Shown here: positions 32,498-41,498 of the stretch, in pieces
How positions within the stretch are numbered: the first letter of the stretch is position 1
How the letters are laid out: the number at the start of each line of letters is the position of its first letter
NCBI GenBank assembly: GCA_964519385.1
Contig: CAZFLR010000014.1
Coordinates: 1 to 47,395, forward strand
Origin: SVFI01 sp964519385
GTDB taxonomy: Bacteria > Bacillota > Clostridia > Lachnospirales > Lachnospiraceae
Length of the DNA stretch: 47,395 nucleotides
Direction of reading: 5' to 3'
The notes under the pieces: generated by a model
What the model was told of the DNA's origin: nothing
Database searches by the model: none
Seen by the model: the letters and a program-made list of their open reading frames with translations, nothing else
Made by a program: the position numbers and the translations under genes

Positions 32498-33882
32498 ACG
32501 ACTCCTTCTCTTGTGTCTTTGATTGCAATTCCCTTTTCTAAAAGTTCATCACGGATTGCATCTGCCAGGGCAAAATTCTTTTCCTTCTTGGCTTCCTTAC
32601 GCTCACGGATTTTTTCGAGCACAAAAGCCTCAAGTTCTGCATCCACACCCTTTTCCGGTGCTTCCTCCTTTAATAAATCAAGGCTGAGCACATAATCATA
32701 GCTCTCAATCACCGCACGTTTGTCAGCATCTGAAATATCTGCCTTCAGAACATCATAGACCAGTGTCAGTCCCATGGAAGTATTCATGTCATTTCCGACT
32801 GCTTCCACAAACTTCTCTTTGTATTCCTTAACAACGGTCTCATCCACCGTTCCCTCTTTTGAAAGCTCCGCAATACGTTTTTTCAGTTTTTTGTAAGTTG
32901 ACGCTGCCTGATCCAGTGCCTCAAAGGAAAATACCAGCGGTTTTCTGTAGTGTGACTGCAGACAGAAGATACGATATGCAAGCGGGTTATATCCCTTCTC
33001 CTCAAGAAGTGACACCGTAAGGAATTCTCCCTTTGACTTGCTCATTTTTCCGGTCTGGTCATTTAAATGATGTACGTGGAACCAGTAGTTACACCACTTA
33101 TGTCCGAGATACGCTTCACTCTGCGCAATTTCATTGGTGTGATGCGGGAACATATTATCCACGCCTCCGCAGTGAATATCCATGTACTCACCAAGATGCT
33201 TCATACTGATGCATGAGCACTCAATATGCCATCCCGGGTATCCTACACCCCACGGACTGTCCCATTTCAATGCCTGATCCTCAAATTTTGATTTGGTGAA
33301 CCAGAGCACAAAGTCATTTTTGTTCTTCTTATTTTCGTCCTCGGTTACGTCATCACGCACACCCACCATCAGCTCTTCTTCATTCTGATTTCCGAACACG
33401 TAATAAGAATCCAGCTTGGAGGTATCAAAATAAATATTCTCTCCCGCCTGATACGCGTAACCTTTTTCCAGAAGCTTTTCAATCATCTCAATAAAATTAT
33501 CAATACAATTGGTTGCCGGCTCTACCACATCCGGTCTCTTAATATTGAGCTTAGTACAGTCGGAAAAAAATGCATCGGTATAAAACTTTGCAATCTCCAT
33601 AACCGTCTTATTCTCTCTTTTGGCTCCCTTGAGCATCTTATCCTCTCCGGTATCCGCATCCGATGCAAGGTGACCGACATCCGTAATGTTCATGACACGT
33701 TTCACGTCATAACCGCTGTAACGAAGCATTTTTTCAAGAACATCCTCCATGATATAGCTGCGGAGGTTACCGATGTGGGCGAAATGATACACCGTCGGTC
33801 CGCAGGTATACATATTGACTTTGCCTTCCACGTTAGGCACAAATTCTTCTTTTCTTCTTGTCAGTGTGTTATAAATTTTCAT
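32482..33882 (-). CDS. cysS: Cysteinyl-tRNA synthetase
   Basis: 466 aa. ATG 33882 is eight bases after AAAGGA; ATG 33888 is too close. Class I signatures: zinc ligand in MYTCGPTVYHFAHIGNLRS with the HIGN-type HIGH motif, HIECSCISMKHLG, GGVDNMFPHHTNEIAQSEA and GKMSKSKG. It charges tRNA-Cys. It overlaps cysE by 14 bases and is controlled with it by the Cys T-box. Confidence 0.97.
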   Translation of the reverse strand: MKIYNTLTRRKEEFVPNVEGKVNMYTCGPTVYHFAHIGNLRSYIMEDVLEKMLRYSGYDVKRVMNITDVGHLASDADTGEDKMLKGAKRENKTVMEIAKFYTDAFFSDCTKLNIKRPDVVEPATNCIDNFIEMIEKLLEKGYAYQAGENIYFDTSKLDSYYVFGNQNEEELMVGVRDDVTEDENKKNKNDFVLWFTKSKFEDQALKWDSPWGVGYPGWHIECSCISMKHLGEYMDIHCGGVDNMFPHHTNEIAQSEAYLGHKWCNYWFHVHHLNDQTGKMSKSKGEFLTVSLLEEKGYNPLAYRIFCLQSHYRKPLVFSFEALDQAASTYKKLKKRIAELSKEGTVDETVVKEYKEKFVEAVGNDMNTSMGLTLVYDVLKADISDADKRAVIESYDYVLSLDLLKEEAPEKGVDAELEAFVLEKIRERKEAKKEKNFALADAIRDELLEKGIAIKDTREGVVWERV

Positions 33883-34552
33883 TTTCATTTCCTTTCTTCA
33901 TCTGCTTTATCTCATTTTCAAGTTCTATCAGTCTGTTCGTCAGTGTCGCGTTCGACTGTCTGAGTTGCGTGATATCCTCGCGCACAGGGTCCGGAAGATG
34001 TATCTGGTCCATCTCCTCCTGCGGAAGGGAAACATTATTTCTCTTCACCACACGCCCCGGTACTCCGACCACGGTAGAATTCGGAGGAACCTCCTCCAAC
34101 ACAACGCTTCCTGCTCCGATTTTTGAATTGTCTCCGATTTTAAATGAACCAAGCACCTTCGCTCCGGCACTAATCATCACATTATTTCCGATGGTCGGAT
34201 GACGTTTTCCCTGCTCCTTACCGGTTCCTCCGAGTGTCACCCCCTGATAAAGTGTCACATTGTCTCCGATAACCGTTGTCTCTCCGATAATTACCCCATT
34301 GCCGTGGTCAATAAAAAAACCTTTTCCAATCTGTGCTCCCGGATGAATCTCGATTCCCGTCCTGCGCACGGCTCTTTGCGAAATCCATCTTGCAAAAAAA
34401 TAATGTTTCTTAAGATACATCTTATGTGCAATCCGGTAGTGTAACATTACTTTAAAGCTCGGATACAAAAAAACTTCCATATTGGTATGAATCGCCGGAT
34501 CTCGTTCCCTGATTACTGCGATTTCTTCCTTTATTCTGCTAATATAGCCCAT
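33869..34552 (-). CDS. cysE: Serine O-acetyltransferase
   Basis: 227 aa from ATG 34552 with AAGGTG five bases upstream. Left-handed beta-helix hexapeptide repeats (IEIHPGAQIGKGFFIDHGNGVIIGETTVIGDNV) contain the catalytic His and Asp of DHGNG, then GGTGKEQGKRHPTIGNNV. The C-terminal tail is a predicted coiled coil (LRQSNATLTNRLIELENEIKQ), longer than the tail by which CysE binds CysK. It acetylates serine for cysteine synthesis. First gene after the T-box leader. Confidence 0.95.
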   Translation of the reverse strand: MGYISRIKEEIAVIRERDPAIHTNMEVFLYPSFKVMLHYRIAHKMYLKKHYFFARWISQRAVRRTGIEIHPGAQIGKGFFIDHGNGVIIGETTVIGDNVTLYQGVTLGGTGKEQGKRHPTIGNNVMISAGAKVLGSFKIGDNSKIGAGSVVLEEVPPNSTVVGVPGRVVKRNNVSLPQEEMDQIHLPDPVREDITQLRQSNATLTNRLIELENEIKQMKKGNENENL

Positions 34553-34612
34553 CAAATCACCTTTCCCCGGATGCATTCCCATCGCCTCTGTCTATTCGTC
34601 AGAGCATACAAA

Positions 34613-34886
34613 AAATCGCCTCTATACTGTGTATAGAGACGATTGCATCGCGGTTCCACTCTACTTTTGAAAAACATCGCCATAAAAACGGTTCTTCAAC
34701 TCTCAACGTCCGTAACGAGGACAACACGGGTCTGCATACCTGTCACACGGACATTCCTCAGACCGGCTCCCGAATGCACTTCACTGACACCTCATGTTGA
34801 CCGCTTTCAGCCGACGACGGTCATTCTCTTTCCACCGGCACTTCAGCTACTCTTTTCGTTCCAGGCCTTTGTATTCTTCTTTCATT
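34613..34886 (-). promoter_or_regulatory. T-box leader (tRNA-Cys) of the cysE operon
   Basis: On the minus strand the leader contains the invariant T-box AGAGTGGAACCGCG (34649-34662), and before it a long stem I. A likely specifier TGC (Cys) lies at 34776-34778 in the context GTGAAGTGCATTCG. A terminator with a 14-bp stem (34614-34627 with 34631-34644) and a T-run follows. Uncharged tRNA-Cys should allow readthrough into cysE-cysS. The terminator and antiterminator account for the 400 bases between ispF and cysE. Confidence 0.93.
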
Positions 34887-34915
34887 AGAATATGCAAATT
34901 GTTCGGATTTGTCAA
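34887..34915 (-). promoter_or_regulatory. Promoter of the T-box leader
   Basis: On the minus strand consensus TTGACA (34910-34915), 17-base spacer, TATTCT (34887-34892). Confidence 0.85.
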
Positions 34916-34951
34916 GCCGTCCGCGCAGTAAAATATCGGAAAAGGCTCCGT

Positions 34952-35494
34952 TTATTTTCCCGCATGGCATCCTCCGCAGCCTTCACAGCCTCGCGACATC
35001 ACATCCTCCGCCACAAGGTTTGAAGGGGAGATGAGCATACAGACTGCCTGCGAGCTGATTCCCTCCAGCTTTCCCGTAAATCCAAGCCCTTCCTCCGTCG
35101 TAGCCTTCACATTAACCTGTGAAATTTCAATGCCGAGCGCGCCGGCTATATTTTCTCTCATCTTATCAATATGTGGACGCATCTTCGGCTGCTGTGCAAT
35201 GATGGTAGCATCGATATTCTCTATAAAATAATTATGCTCCTCAAGCAACTGTCCGACTTTTTCCAGCAGCTTTAAGCTGTCCGCACCCTCGTACTCAGGA
35301 TCTGTATCCGGAAAATGTTTTCCGATATCTCCGAGTGCTGCTGCCCCAAGCAAAGCATCACTGATTGCGTGAAGCAGGACATCTGCATCCGAATGTCCGA
35401 GCAGGCCTTTTTCATACGGAATATCCACCCCTCCGATAATCAGTCTGCGTCCCTCTGCAAACCTGTGCACATCATATCCCATTCCTATTCTCAT
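34952..35494 (-). CDS. ispF: 2-C-methyl-D-erythritol 2,4-cyclodiphosphate synthase with Cys-rich tail
   Basis: 180 aa from ATG 35494 behind AAGGAGG. MRIGMGYDVHRF (zinc Asp/His), KGLLGHSDADVLLHAISDALLGAAALGDIGKHFPDTDP and ATTEEGLGFTGKLEGI are the IspF signatures. The usual length is about 155-160 aa; here the last 20 residues are an extra tail, MSRGCEGCGGCHAGK, with three Cys and a His. It makes the cyclic diphosphate of the non-mevalonate isoprenoid route. It lies 11 bases after sbcC. Confidence 0.95.
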   Translation of the reverse strand: MRIGMGYDVHRFAEGRRLIIGGVDIPYEKGLLGHSDADVLLHAISDALLGAAALGDIGKHFPDTDPEYEGADSLKLLEKVGQLLEEHNYFIENIDATIIAQQPKMRPHIDKMRENIAGALGIEISQVNVKATTEEGLGFTGKLEGISSQAVCMLISPSNLVAEDVMSRGCEGCGGCHAGK

Positions 35495-35505
35495 AGATTT
35501 CCTCC

Positions 35506-38280
35506 TTATTCCTTCCACTCAACAAAGCTTCCCTGTTCTGTTTTCTTTACATAAAGTATGTTTCCAATCTGTTGCTTTAATTCAGCCACATGTGAAATAA
35601 TCCCAATCATGCGACCGTTCATTCCGCCCTTTCCTGTCAGTTCCACCAGCATTTGTACTGCCTGCTCCCTTGACCTCTCATCAAGCGAGCCAAAGCCTTC
35701 ATCAACAAACATCATATCCAGATGAATGCTTCCGGCTGAGCGTTTTACCACATCTGCCAGTCCAAGTGCCAGACACAGTGCTGCCATAAAAGACTCTCCG
35801 CCCGAAAGTGTCGCAATGTCACGGTCTGTATCTGTCACTGTCGAATGCACCATCAAATCAAGTCCTTCATTGCTCTTCTTTCCTGCCTGCTCCACTTCTT
35901 TTATCTTAAGCACAAACTGTCCGCCCGACATATCAAAAAATCTTTGATTCGCTTCACACAATATTCTGCCCAGATATGCGCGCTGGACATAGGTCTCAAA
36001 ATCAAGCTTTACTTTTCCGCTTTGATTTCCGGAAGCTGTCAGATAAAGCTTTTCCAGTGGCTCATGCTCACGTTCCAGCTTTCCGCGTTTCTCCAAAAGC
36101 TTTGTCATCTGTTTATGGGCAGACTCTAAATCAGTCAGCTTTGACACACTTGCCCTGATTTTTTCTTCCAGCTCAGCTTCTTCCTGCTTAAGCTGTCCGG
36201 TCTTTTTTCTCTGAGTATCTGCCTCGCTGCTTCCAAACATTTTCTCTACTTCTTCTGTATATTTTTTGTAATTTTTCCTGCATGTCTGTTCCGTCTGCTT
36301 TTGTTCCTGCAGCCTTCCATCCAGTCCGGCTATTTCTGCGATACAGCTATTTTCCTTTGCCGATGCCTCCTCCATTTCCTTCTCCAGAGTCCTAAACTTC
36401 TGCGAAAGTCTGTCTATTTCCTCTTGCGCCTGATTCTTTCCTTCGTACAATAGTCCTTCTTTTATATTATTGTATCTGGTCTCTGCGCCGGAAAGCTCCT
36501 TCTCCTTCTCTATGCGGCAATTCACAAGCTGCTGTTTCTCATTTGGGAGTTCCTCCGGCGCTTCCGCCTGTACTCCCAGCATCTCCAAATTTTTCCTATG
36601 CTTTTTTACCAGTGTATTACACTGCCTCTCCTCTTTACCGAGACTCTCTCTCTCCGCCGAATATTTCTTGTAAAGGAGCAAAATTTCCTGCTCCATCCGC
36701 CCGTCATCCGTAGTTTCAAACTCCTTCTGACCGGTCTTATCCAAAAGCTGCATGCGGATTTTCTCTCTCAGGCTCTCACACCTGTTCTTTTCCTCTCCTG
36801 CTTTTTGTGAGGCAAGTTCGTACTTCTTCCGTTCTTTTTCTTCTTCCTGTCTTGCCTGCTCGACCTGTGGCTGCGTCGGCACATCCTCAGAATAGACTGC
36901 TTTTTCGGGATGCGTCCTTGATCCGCAGACCGGACAAGGGCTTCCTTCCTCTAATTCCTGCGCGATAATTCCGGCAAACCCCAGAAGCATCCGGTTTTGC
37001 ATCTGCTCTGTGCGCCTGCGCGCCTGTTCATAATTCTCCTGAGCCAGTCTTGTCTCCGTTTGCGCCTGTTCGAGCTTCTTTTTACGGTCAGTAATTTCCT
37101 CCCCGTTCTTTCTGAGCTTCTCTGCCCACTCATAATTTTTTTTACACTCTTCGCCCTTCAGCCGGCATTCCTGCCATGCTTCCACCGCTTTGTAAAACTC
37201 TGCATATTCCTTTAAGATTTCTGTTTTAATCTTCCACTCATCGCATTCCTCATATCGCGGAAGCGACTCTTTTAAAAGAGTCATCTGTTCCTGTAATCCC
37301 TCATGCTGTGACTGCCATGCTTCCTTTGCCTGAGCTGATTTTTCCTTTGCTTTCTCTCTGCGCAAAACAGCCTTCTCCTTATCCTCACCGGTCTTCATCA
37401 GATTGTTCTGTGCCTGTTCAAGCTCTTTTTGGGCCTGCTCTAAATCCCTCACTGCATTTTCAAGTTCTTTTCTTTTTTCCGCAAGCTCCTCCTGTCGCTT
37501 ACGGTTCTTCTTCTCTGCCTCGCCATGGTACTCTATCTGGTCACTTATACGCTCTAAAATTTCTTTTCCCTGAAGAGAGAGCACTGAAGCAAATGTCCGG
37601 TTTCCGCAATCATACTCCTCTGTAAGAAACACCTTTGCAAGCTCCTCCCTGCAACGCTTTTCATTCTCTTCGAGTTCCTTCTCCGTCTCTGTTTTTCTAA
37701 TCTTTAATTTTTCCTGTATATCAGCACAGATTGCCGTATGAAAAAGCTTTGAAAAAATTGCCTTCTTGTCTTTTGTCTTTGCACGAAGAAGCTTCATAAA
37801 ATCTCCCTGTGCAATCATGGCAATCTGTGTAAACTGGTCAAAATCGAGTCCAATCAGTTGCTCTATTTCCAGATTTGTCTCTTTCAGACGGCCTTCCTGA
37901 CGCGTTCCGTCCGGATACTCAAGCCATACGGACTCCTTAATTTCCCGCGTGGTCTTTTCACCGTTTTTCTTGGTCTTTTCCAGATAATACTGAGGATTCC
38001 TGTGTACAGTATATCTGCTGCCGTCATAATCGAAGGTAAATTCCACAAAAGTCTCGCACGCTGGGTCCGCATAGTGGCTGCGCATCATATTTCCGCTTCG
38101 CTCTGCTCCGCTTGTCCGTCCGTAAAGGGCATAAGAAATCGCATCAAATATTGTCGTCTTTCCGGCACCGGTATCTCCACTGATAAGAAAAAGTCCTCCT
38201 GAAACGTGCGAAAAATCAATCGGCTCCATCCGACGGGCATAAGAACCGAATGCGGAAACGATAAGTTTTATCGGTCTCAT
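35506..38280 (-). CDS. sbcC: Exonuclease SbcC (Rad50-like ATPase)
   Basis: 924 aa. Walker A GDTGAGKTTIFD near residue 35, long coiled coils on either side of the zinc hook SPCPVCGSRTHPEK, and C-terminal signature LSGGESFMAALCLALGLAD with Walker B MMFVDEGFGSLD. It forms the SbcCD nuclease that opens hairpins and processes double-strand breaks. Start ATG 38280 overlaps the sbcD stop by four bases (ATGA). Confidence 0.96.
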   Translation of the reverse strand: MRPIKLIVSAFGSYARRMEPIDFSHVSGGLFLISGDTGAGKTTIFDAISYALYGRTSGAERSGNMMRSHYADPACETFVEFTFDYDGSRYTVHRNPQYYLEKTKKNGEKTTREIKESVWLEYPDGTRQEGRLKETNLEIEQLIGLDFDQFTQIAMIAQGDFMKLLRAKTKDKKAIFSKLFHTAICADIQEKLKIRKTETEKELEENEKRCREELAKVFLTEEYDCGNRTFASVLSLQGKEILERISDQIEYHGEAEKKNRKRQEELAEKRKELENAVRDLEQAQKELEQAQNNLMKTGEDKEKAVLRREKAKEKSAQAKEAWQSQHEGLQEQMTLLKESLPRYEECDEWKIKTEILKEYAEFYKAVEAWQECRLKGEECKKNYEWAEKLRKNGEEITDRKKKLEQAQTETRLAQENYEQARRRTEQMQNRMLLGFAGIIAQELEEGSPCPVCGSRTHPEKAVYSEDVPTQPQVEQARQEEEKERKKYELASQKAGEEKNRCESLREKIRMQLLDKTGQKEFETTDDGRMEQEILLLYKKYSAERESLGKEERQCNTLVKKHRKNLEMLGVQAEAPEELPNEKQQLVNCRIEKEKELSGAETRYNNIKEGLLYEGKNQAQEEIDRLSQKFRTLEKEMEEASAKENSCIAEIAGLDGRLQEQKQTEQTCRKNYKKYTEEVEKMFGSSEADTQRKKTGQLKQEEAELEEKIRASVSKLTDLESAHKQMTKLLEKRGKLEREHEPLEKLYLTASGNQSGKVKLDFETYVQRAYLGRILCEANQRFFDMSGGQFVLKIKEVEQAGKKSNEGLDLMVHSTVTDTDRDIATLSGGESFMAALCLALGLADVVKRSAGSIHLDMMFVDEGFGSLDERSREQAVQMLVELTGKGGMNGRMIGIISHVAELKQQIGNILYVKKTEQGSFVEWKE

Positions 38281-39476
38281 CTCTCATCCTCCATATCTGT
38301 CATGATTTCTGCAATTATCCGGCTCTCCTCTTCACTCATCGCCTTTCCGTTGCTCATACTATAAAACTCCTCAAACATTTCAAAATAATTGTCTGAGAGT
38401 CCCATCTCCGGAGCTTCTTTCAGCAGGCTCTGCATATAACGGTTGTCAATCTGTATCTCCAGTATATGACTATAGCAGGCTGCAAGCTCTTCCCTCACAT
38501 AACGCCCGGGCTCATCATCCGTGACAACGAGAGAAACGTAAGCATCCGCGTTTTCGTCCCCGGCCGCCAGATGGATAAGCTCTTCTTTTGATCCGCGCAA
38601 TCTTTTTATCCTCCGCAGCGGTTTCAGCCCGATGGTCCCTATCCGTGCTTCCTTTCCCGGTGCCTCCAGCGTCACCACCGTGACGGACTTCTTATCCTTC
38701 TCCTCACTCAGCGAATAAGGCATCGGCGTTCCGCAATAACGGTATATCTCTTTTCCGCATTTCTGTGGACGGTGAAGATGCCCCATTGCCACATAGTCAA
38801 ACGGTTCAAGAGGCCGCGACGAAATATGGTCAAGTGTTCCCACCGTCATGATTTCCGAGTCCGTTCTTTCCGGTTCCTTTCCGTTCCCTCCAAGGAAAAA
38901 CTGATGTGTCAAAAGTACATTCCGTTTCGTCCGGTCTATCTTTTCGCGCGCAAGCAGTCGTTCAAAATAAACCTCATACTCACTGACTCCCCTCTCTTTT
39001 GCTTCACTGCAATACATCTCATTTTCTTCCTCGGAAAACAATCCTCTGAGATTAGCCGGCTTAAAAAACGGAAGTAAATAAAAATCAACTTCGCCCTCCG
39101 CATCCGTCACAGTCACTCGTCTGATAAAATCACCGGGGCTCTGCGGAGGCGTTCCCGCGATGTGTATATTGTGATGACTCAGGATATCACTTGCGTAATC
39201 AATGCGTCTCGCCGCATCATGATTTCCAGCAATCATCATAATCTTTAAATCCGGACAACGCGTTGATATCTCCGTCAAAAAACGGTCAAACATATGTACC
39301 GCTTCTCCGCTCGGTACCGGCTTGTCATAGATATCGCCCGTTAAAAGAAGCGCGTCCGGTTCTTCCGTCTCCAGAGCAGCTTCTATCTGTTTCAGTACAT
39401 ACTCCTGGTCCCCGGCCAGATTATAGCCGTACAGTTGCTTTCCGATATGCAAATCCGAAATATGAAAAAACTTCAT
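38277..39476 (-). CDS. sbcD: Exonuclease SbcD (Mre11-like nuclease)
   Basis: 399 aa. Metallophosphoesterase motifs in order: ISDLHIGKQLYG, LLTGDIYDKPVPS, IAGNHDAARR, THQFFLGGN and MGHLHRPQK. The C-terminal part is the SbcD capping domain. It is the nuclease subunit of SbcCD and is coupled to sbcC by a four-base overlap. Confidence 0.96.
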   Translation of the reverse strand: MKFFHISDLHIGKQLYGYNLAGDQEYVLKQIEAALETEEPDALLLTGDIYDKPVPSGEAVHMFDRFLTEISTRCPDLKIMMIAGNHDAARRIDYASDILSHHNIHIAGTPPQSPGDFIRRVTVTDAEGEVDFYLLPFFKPANLRGLFSEEENEMYCSEAKERGVSEYEVYFERLLAREKIDRTKRNVLLTHQFFLGGNGKEPERTDSEIMTVGTLDHISSRPLEPFDYVAMGHLHRPQKCGKEIYRYCGTPMPYSLSEEKDKKSVTVVTLEAPGKEARIGTIGLKPLRRIKRLRGSKEELIHLAAGDENADAYVSLVVTDDEPGRYVREELAACYSHILEIQIDNRYMQSLLKEAPEMGLSDNYFEMFEEFYSMSNGKAMSEEESRIIAEIMTDMEDER

Positions 39477-39488
39477 TCTGTGCCTCCC

Positions 39489-39809
39489 CTACAACTCCCA
39501 TATGTGCATCTCCGTATAGCCCATATGATACAATTCCTTCACCTGATCATCCATCTTCGGATCCGGCTCATAATTTTTCGTAATGCGCAAAATTTCCATC
39601 AAACGCTCATCTTCGGATTGAAAATCCGCAAGCTGTGACATGACGCTCTCATGCCACTGATTCATATCCGAAAAACTGTCATCCTCCGCAAGCCCTGCCT
39701 GCTTTGACAAAAGCCCGAGGGCATATCCGCATTCATAATTACCAAGCAAAATACTGTTCCCTGTCCCTGATTTAATAATCACAGCCTGCCTTGCAATACT
39801 TGTCACCAT
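39489..39809 (-). CDS. Hypothetical protein upstream of sbcD
   Basis: 106 aa, AGAGGCGG before ATG 39809. Begins VTSIARQAVIIKSGTGNSILLGNYECGYALGLL and ends with KELYHMGYTEMHIWEL; the middle is acidic. No signal, membrane segment or known motif that I recognise. It ends 12 bases before sbcD and begins 37 after the ABC-F gene, so it probably belongs to this operon. Confidence 0.6.
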   Translation of the reverse strand: MVTSIARQAVIIKSGTGNSILLGNYECGYALGLLSKQAGLAEDDSFSDMNQWHESVMSQLADFQSEDERLMEILRITKNYEPDPKMDDQVKELYHMGYTEMHIWEL

Positions 39810-39846
39810 AATGTCCGCCTCTTTCCTTCATAACTTTCCGCACAAA

Positions 39847-41403
39847 TTACACAAACAATCTGGAATACTCCTCAAGATTCCATACCTTGTCCACAAGTCC
39901 CTGATAAAACTCCGGTTCATGGCATACAAGCAAAACGGAGCCCCTGTATTCCTTCAGCGCACGCTTTAGTTCCTCCTTCGCATCGACATCCAGATGGTTG
40001 GTCGGCTCGTCCAGAAGGAGCAGGTTTGTCTCACGGTTAATCAGTTTACATAATCTTACTTTTGCCTGTTCTCCTCCCGAGAGAACCTTTACTTTACTTT
40101 CAATGTGCTTTGTCGTCAGTCCGCACTTTGCGAGGGCACTTCGCACCTCATACTGGGTAAAGCCCGGAAACTCTTCCCATATCTCTTCAATGCATGACTG
40201 CTCGCCCGCCTTAATCTCCTGTTCAAAATATCCCTGATGCAGATAATCTCCCAGTTCCACTTTTCCTTCCAGAGAATCAATCATTCCGAGCACACTCTTT
40301 AAAAACGTAGTCTTTCCGATTCCGTTCGTACCGATGAGCGCGATTTTTTCTCCTCGCTCCATGTGCAGATTAATCGGCTTGGAAAGCGGTTTCTCCTTAT
40401 CATATCCAATCACAAGGTCTGTAGTCTCAAACAGAATCTTTCCGGGCGTTCTTGCCTCTCTGAAATGAAATTCAGGCTTCGGTTTTTCTCTTGCCAGCTC
40501 AATCACATCCATCTTGTCAAGCTTCTTCTGTCGAGACATTGCCATGTTTCTTGTCGCAACCCTTGCTTTGTTGCGCGCCACAAAATCCTTGAGGTCTTCA
40601 ATCTCCTTCTGCTGTTTCTTATAGGCTGCCTCAAGCTGCATTTTCTTCATTTCATATATTTCCATAAATTTATCATAATCACCGACATAACGATTCAGCT
40701 CCTGATTTTCCATATGATAAATTATGTTAACCACATCATTTAAAAACGGGATATCGTGTGAAATCAGGATAAATGCATTTTCATATTCCTGCAGATAACG
40801 TTTCAGCCACACAATATGATGCTCATCCAGATAGTTGGTCGGCTCATCGAGCAGCAGAATATCCGGCTTTTCCAGCAGAAGCTTTGCAAGCAGAAGTTTT
40901 GTTCTCTGACCACCGGAAAGGTCTGTCACATCACGGTCCAGACCTAGGGAAAGTAAATCAAACGCCCTCGCAATTTCTTCCACCTTTGCATCTATAACAT
41001 AAAAATCATGGCTGGTAAGCAAATCCTGAAGCGTTCCGGCCTCCTCCATCAGCTCCGTCATCCTGTCTTCGTCAGCCTCTGCCAGCGACTCGTAGATTTC
41101 CGTAATCCGGGTCTCCATTTCATAAAGAAAGGAATAGGCAGAGCGAAGCACCTCTCCGATTGTCATTCCCTTTTCCAGTACAGCATGCTGGTCAAGATAT
41201 CCTGCGCGCACATGCTTAGCCCATTCCACCTTGCCTTCATCCGGCATCATCTGTCCTGTCACAATATTCATAAACGTGGATTTTCCTTCTCCGTTTGCCC
41301 CGATCAGACCGATATGCTCTCCTTTGAGCAGACGGAAGGAGACATCATTAAAAATTGCCCTGTCTCCGAATCCGTGCGTTAAATGCGATACATCTAAAAT
41401 CAT
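39847..41403 (-). CDS. ABC-F ATPase (ribosome-associated)
   Basis: 518 aa from ATG 41403 with GGGAG upstream; a longer start runs into the upstream terminator. Two ABC domains: GANGEGKSTFMN, LSGGQRTKLLLAKLLLEKPDILLLDEPTNYLDE and GTNGIGKTTFLK, LSGGEQAKVRLCKL, LLLDEPTNHLD. A helical linker (KKMQLEAAYKKQQKEIEDLK, ATRNMAMSRQKKLDKMD) joins them. No membrane domain. ABC-F proteins act at the ribosomal E site. Its type resembles YkpA/YbiT-like members; whether it protects from an antibiotic cannot be read from sequence. Confidence 0.93.
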   Translation of the reverse strand: MILDVSHLTHGFGDRAIFNDVSFRLLKGEHIGLIGANGEGKSTFMNIVTGQMMPDEGKVEWAKHVRAGYLDQHAVLEKGMTIGEVLRSAYSFLYEMETRITEIYESLAEADEDRMTELMEEAGTLQDLLTSHDFYVIDAKVEEIARAFDLLSLGLDRDVTDLSGGQRTKLLLAKLLLEKPDILLLDEPTNYLDEHHIVWLKRYLQEYENAFILISHDIPFLNDVVNIIYHMENQELNRYVGDYDKFMEIYEMKKMQLEAAYKKQQKEIEDLKDFVARNKARVATRNMAMSRQKKLDKMDVIELAREKPKPEFHFREARTPGKILFETTDLVIGYDKEKPLSKPINLHMERGEKIALIGTNGIGKTTFLKSVLGMIDSLEGKVELGDYLHQGYFEQEIKAGEQSCIEEIWEEFPGFTQYEVRSALAKCGLTTKHIESKVKVLSGGEQAKVRLCKLINRETNLLLLDEPTNHLDVDAKEELKRALKEYRGSVLLVCHEPEFYQGLVDKVWNLEEYSRLFV

Positions 41404-41450
41404 TTGTTTTCTCCCATCTTTTCCATTTGTAGTTTTCAGTATAGCATAAA

Positions 41451-41485
41451 AAAAGAATCCTGGCATCTGCCGGGATTCTTTTCCT
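41451..41485. terminator. Intrinsic terminator between ABC-F and alcohol dehydrogenase genes
   Basis: AAAAGAATCCTGGC (41451-41464) pairs with GCCGGGATTCTTTT (41469-41482); on the minus strand it ends the MATE/dehydrogenase transcript. Confidence 0.85.
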
Positions 41486-41498
41486 GATTATTTTTTAT

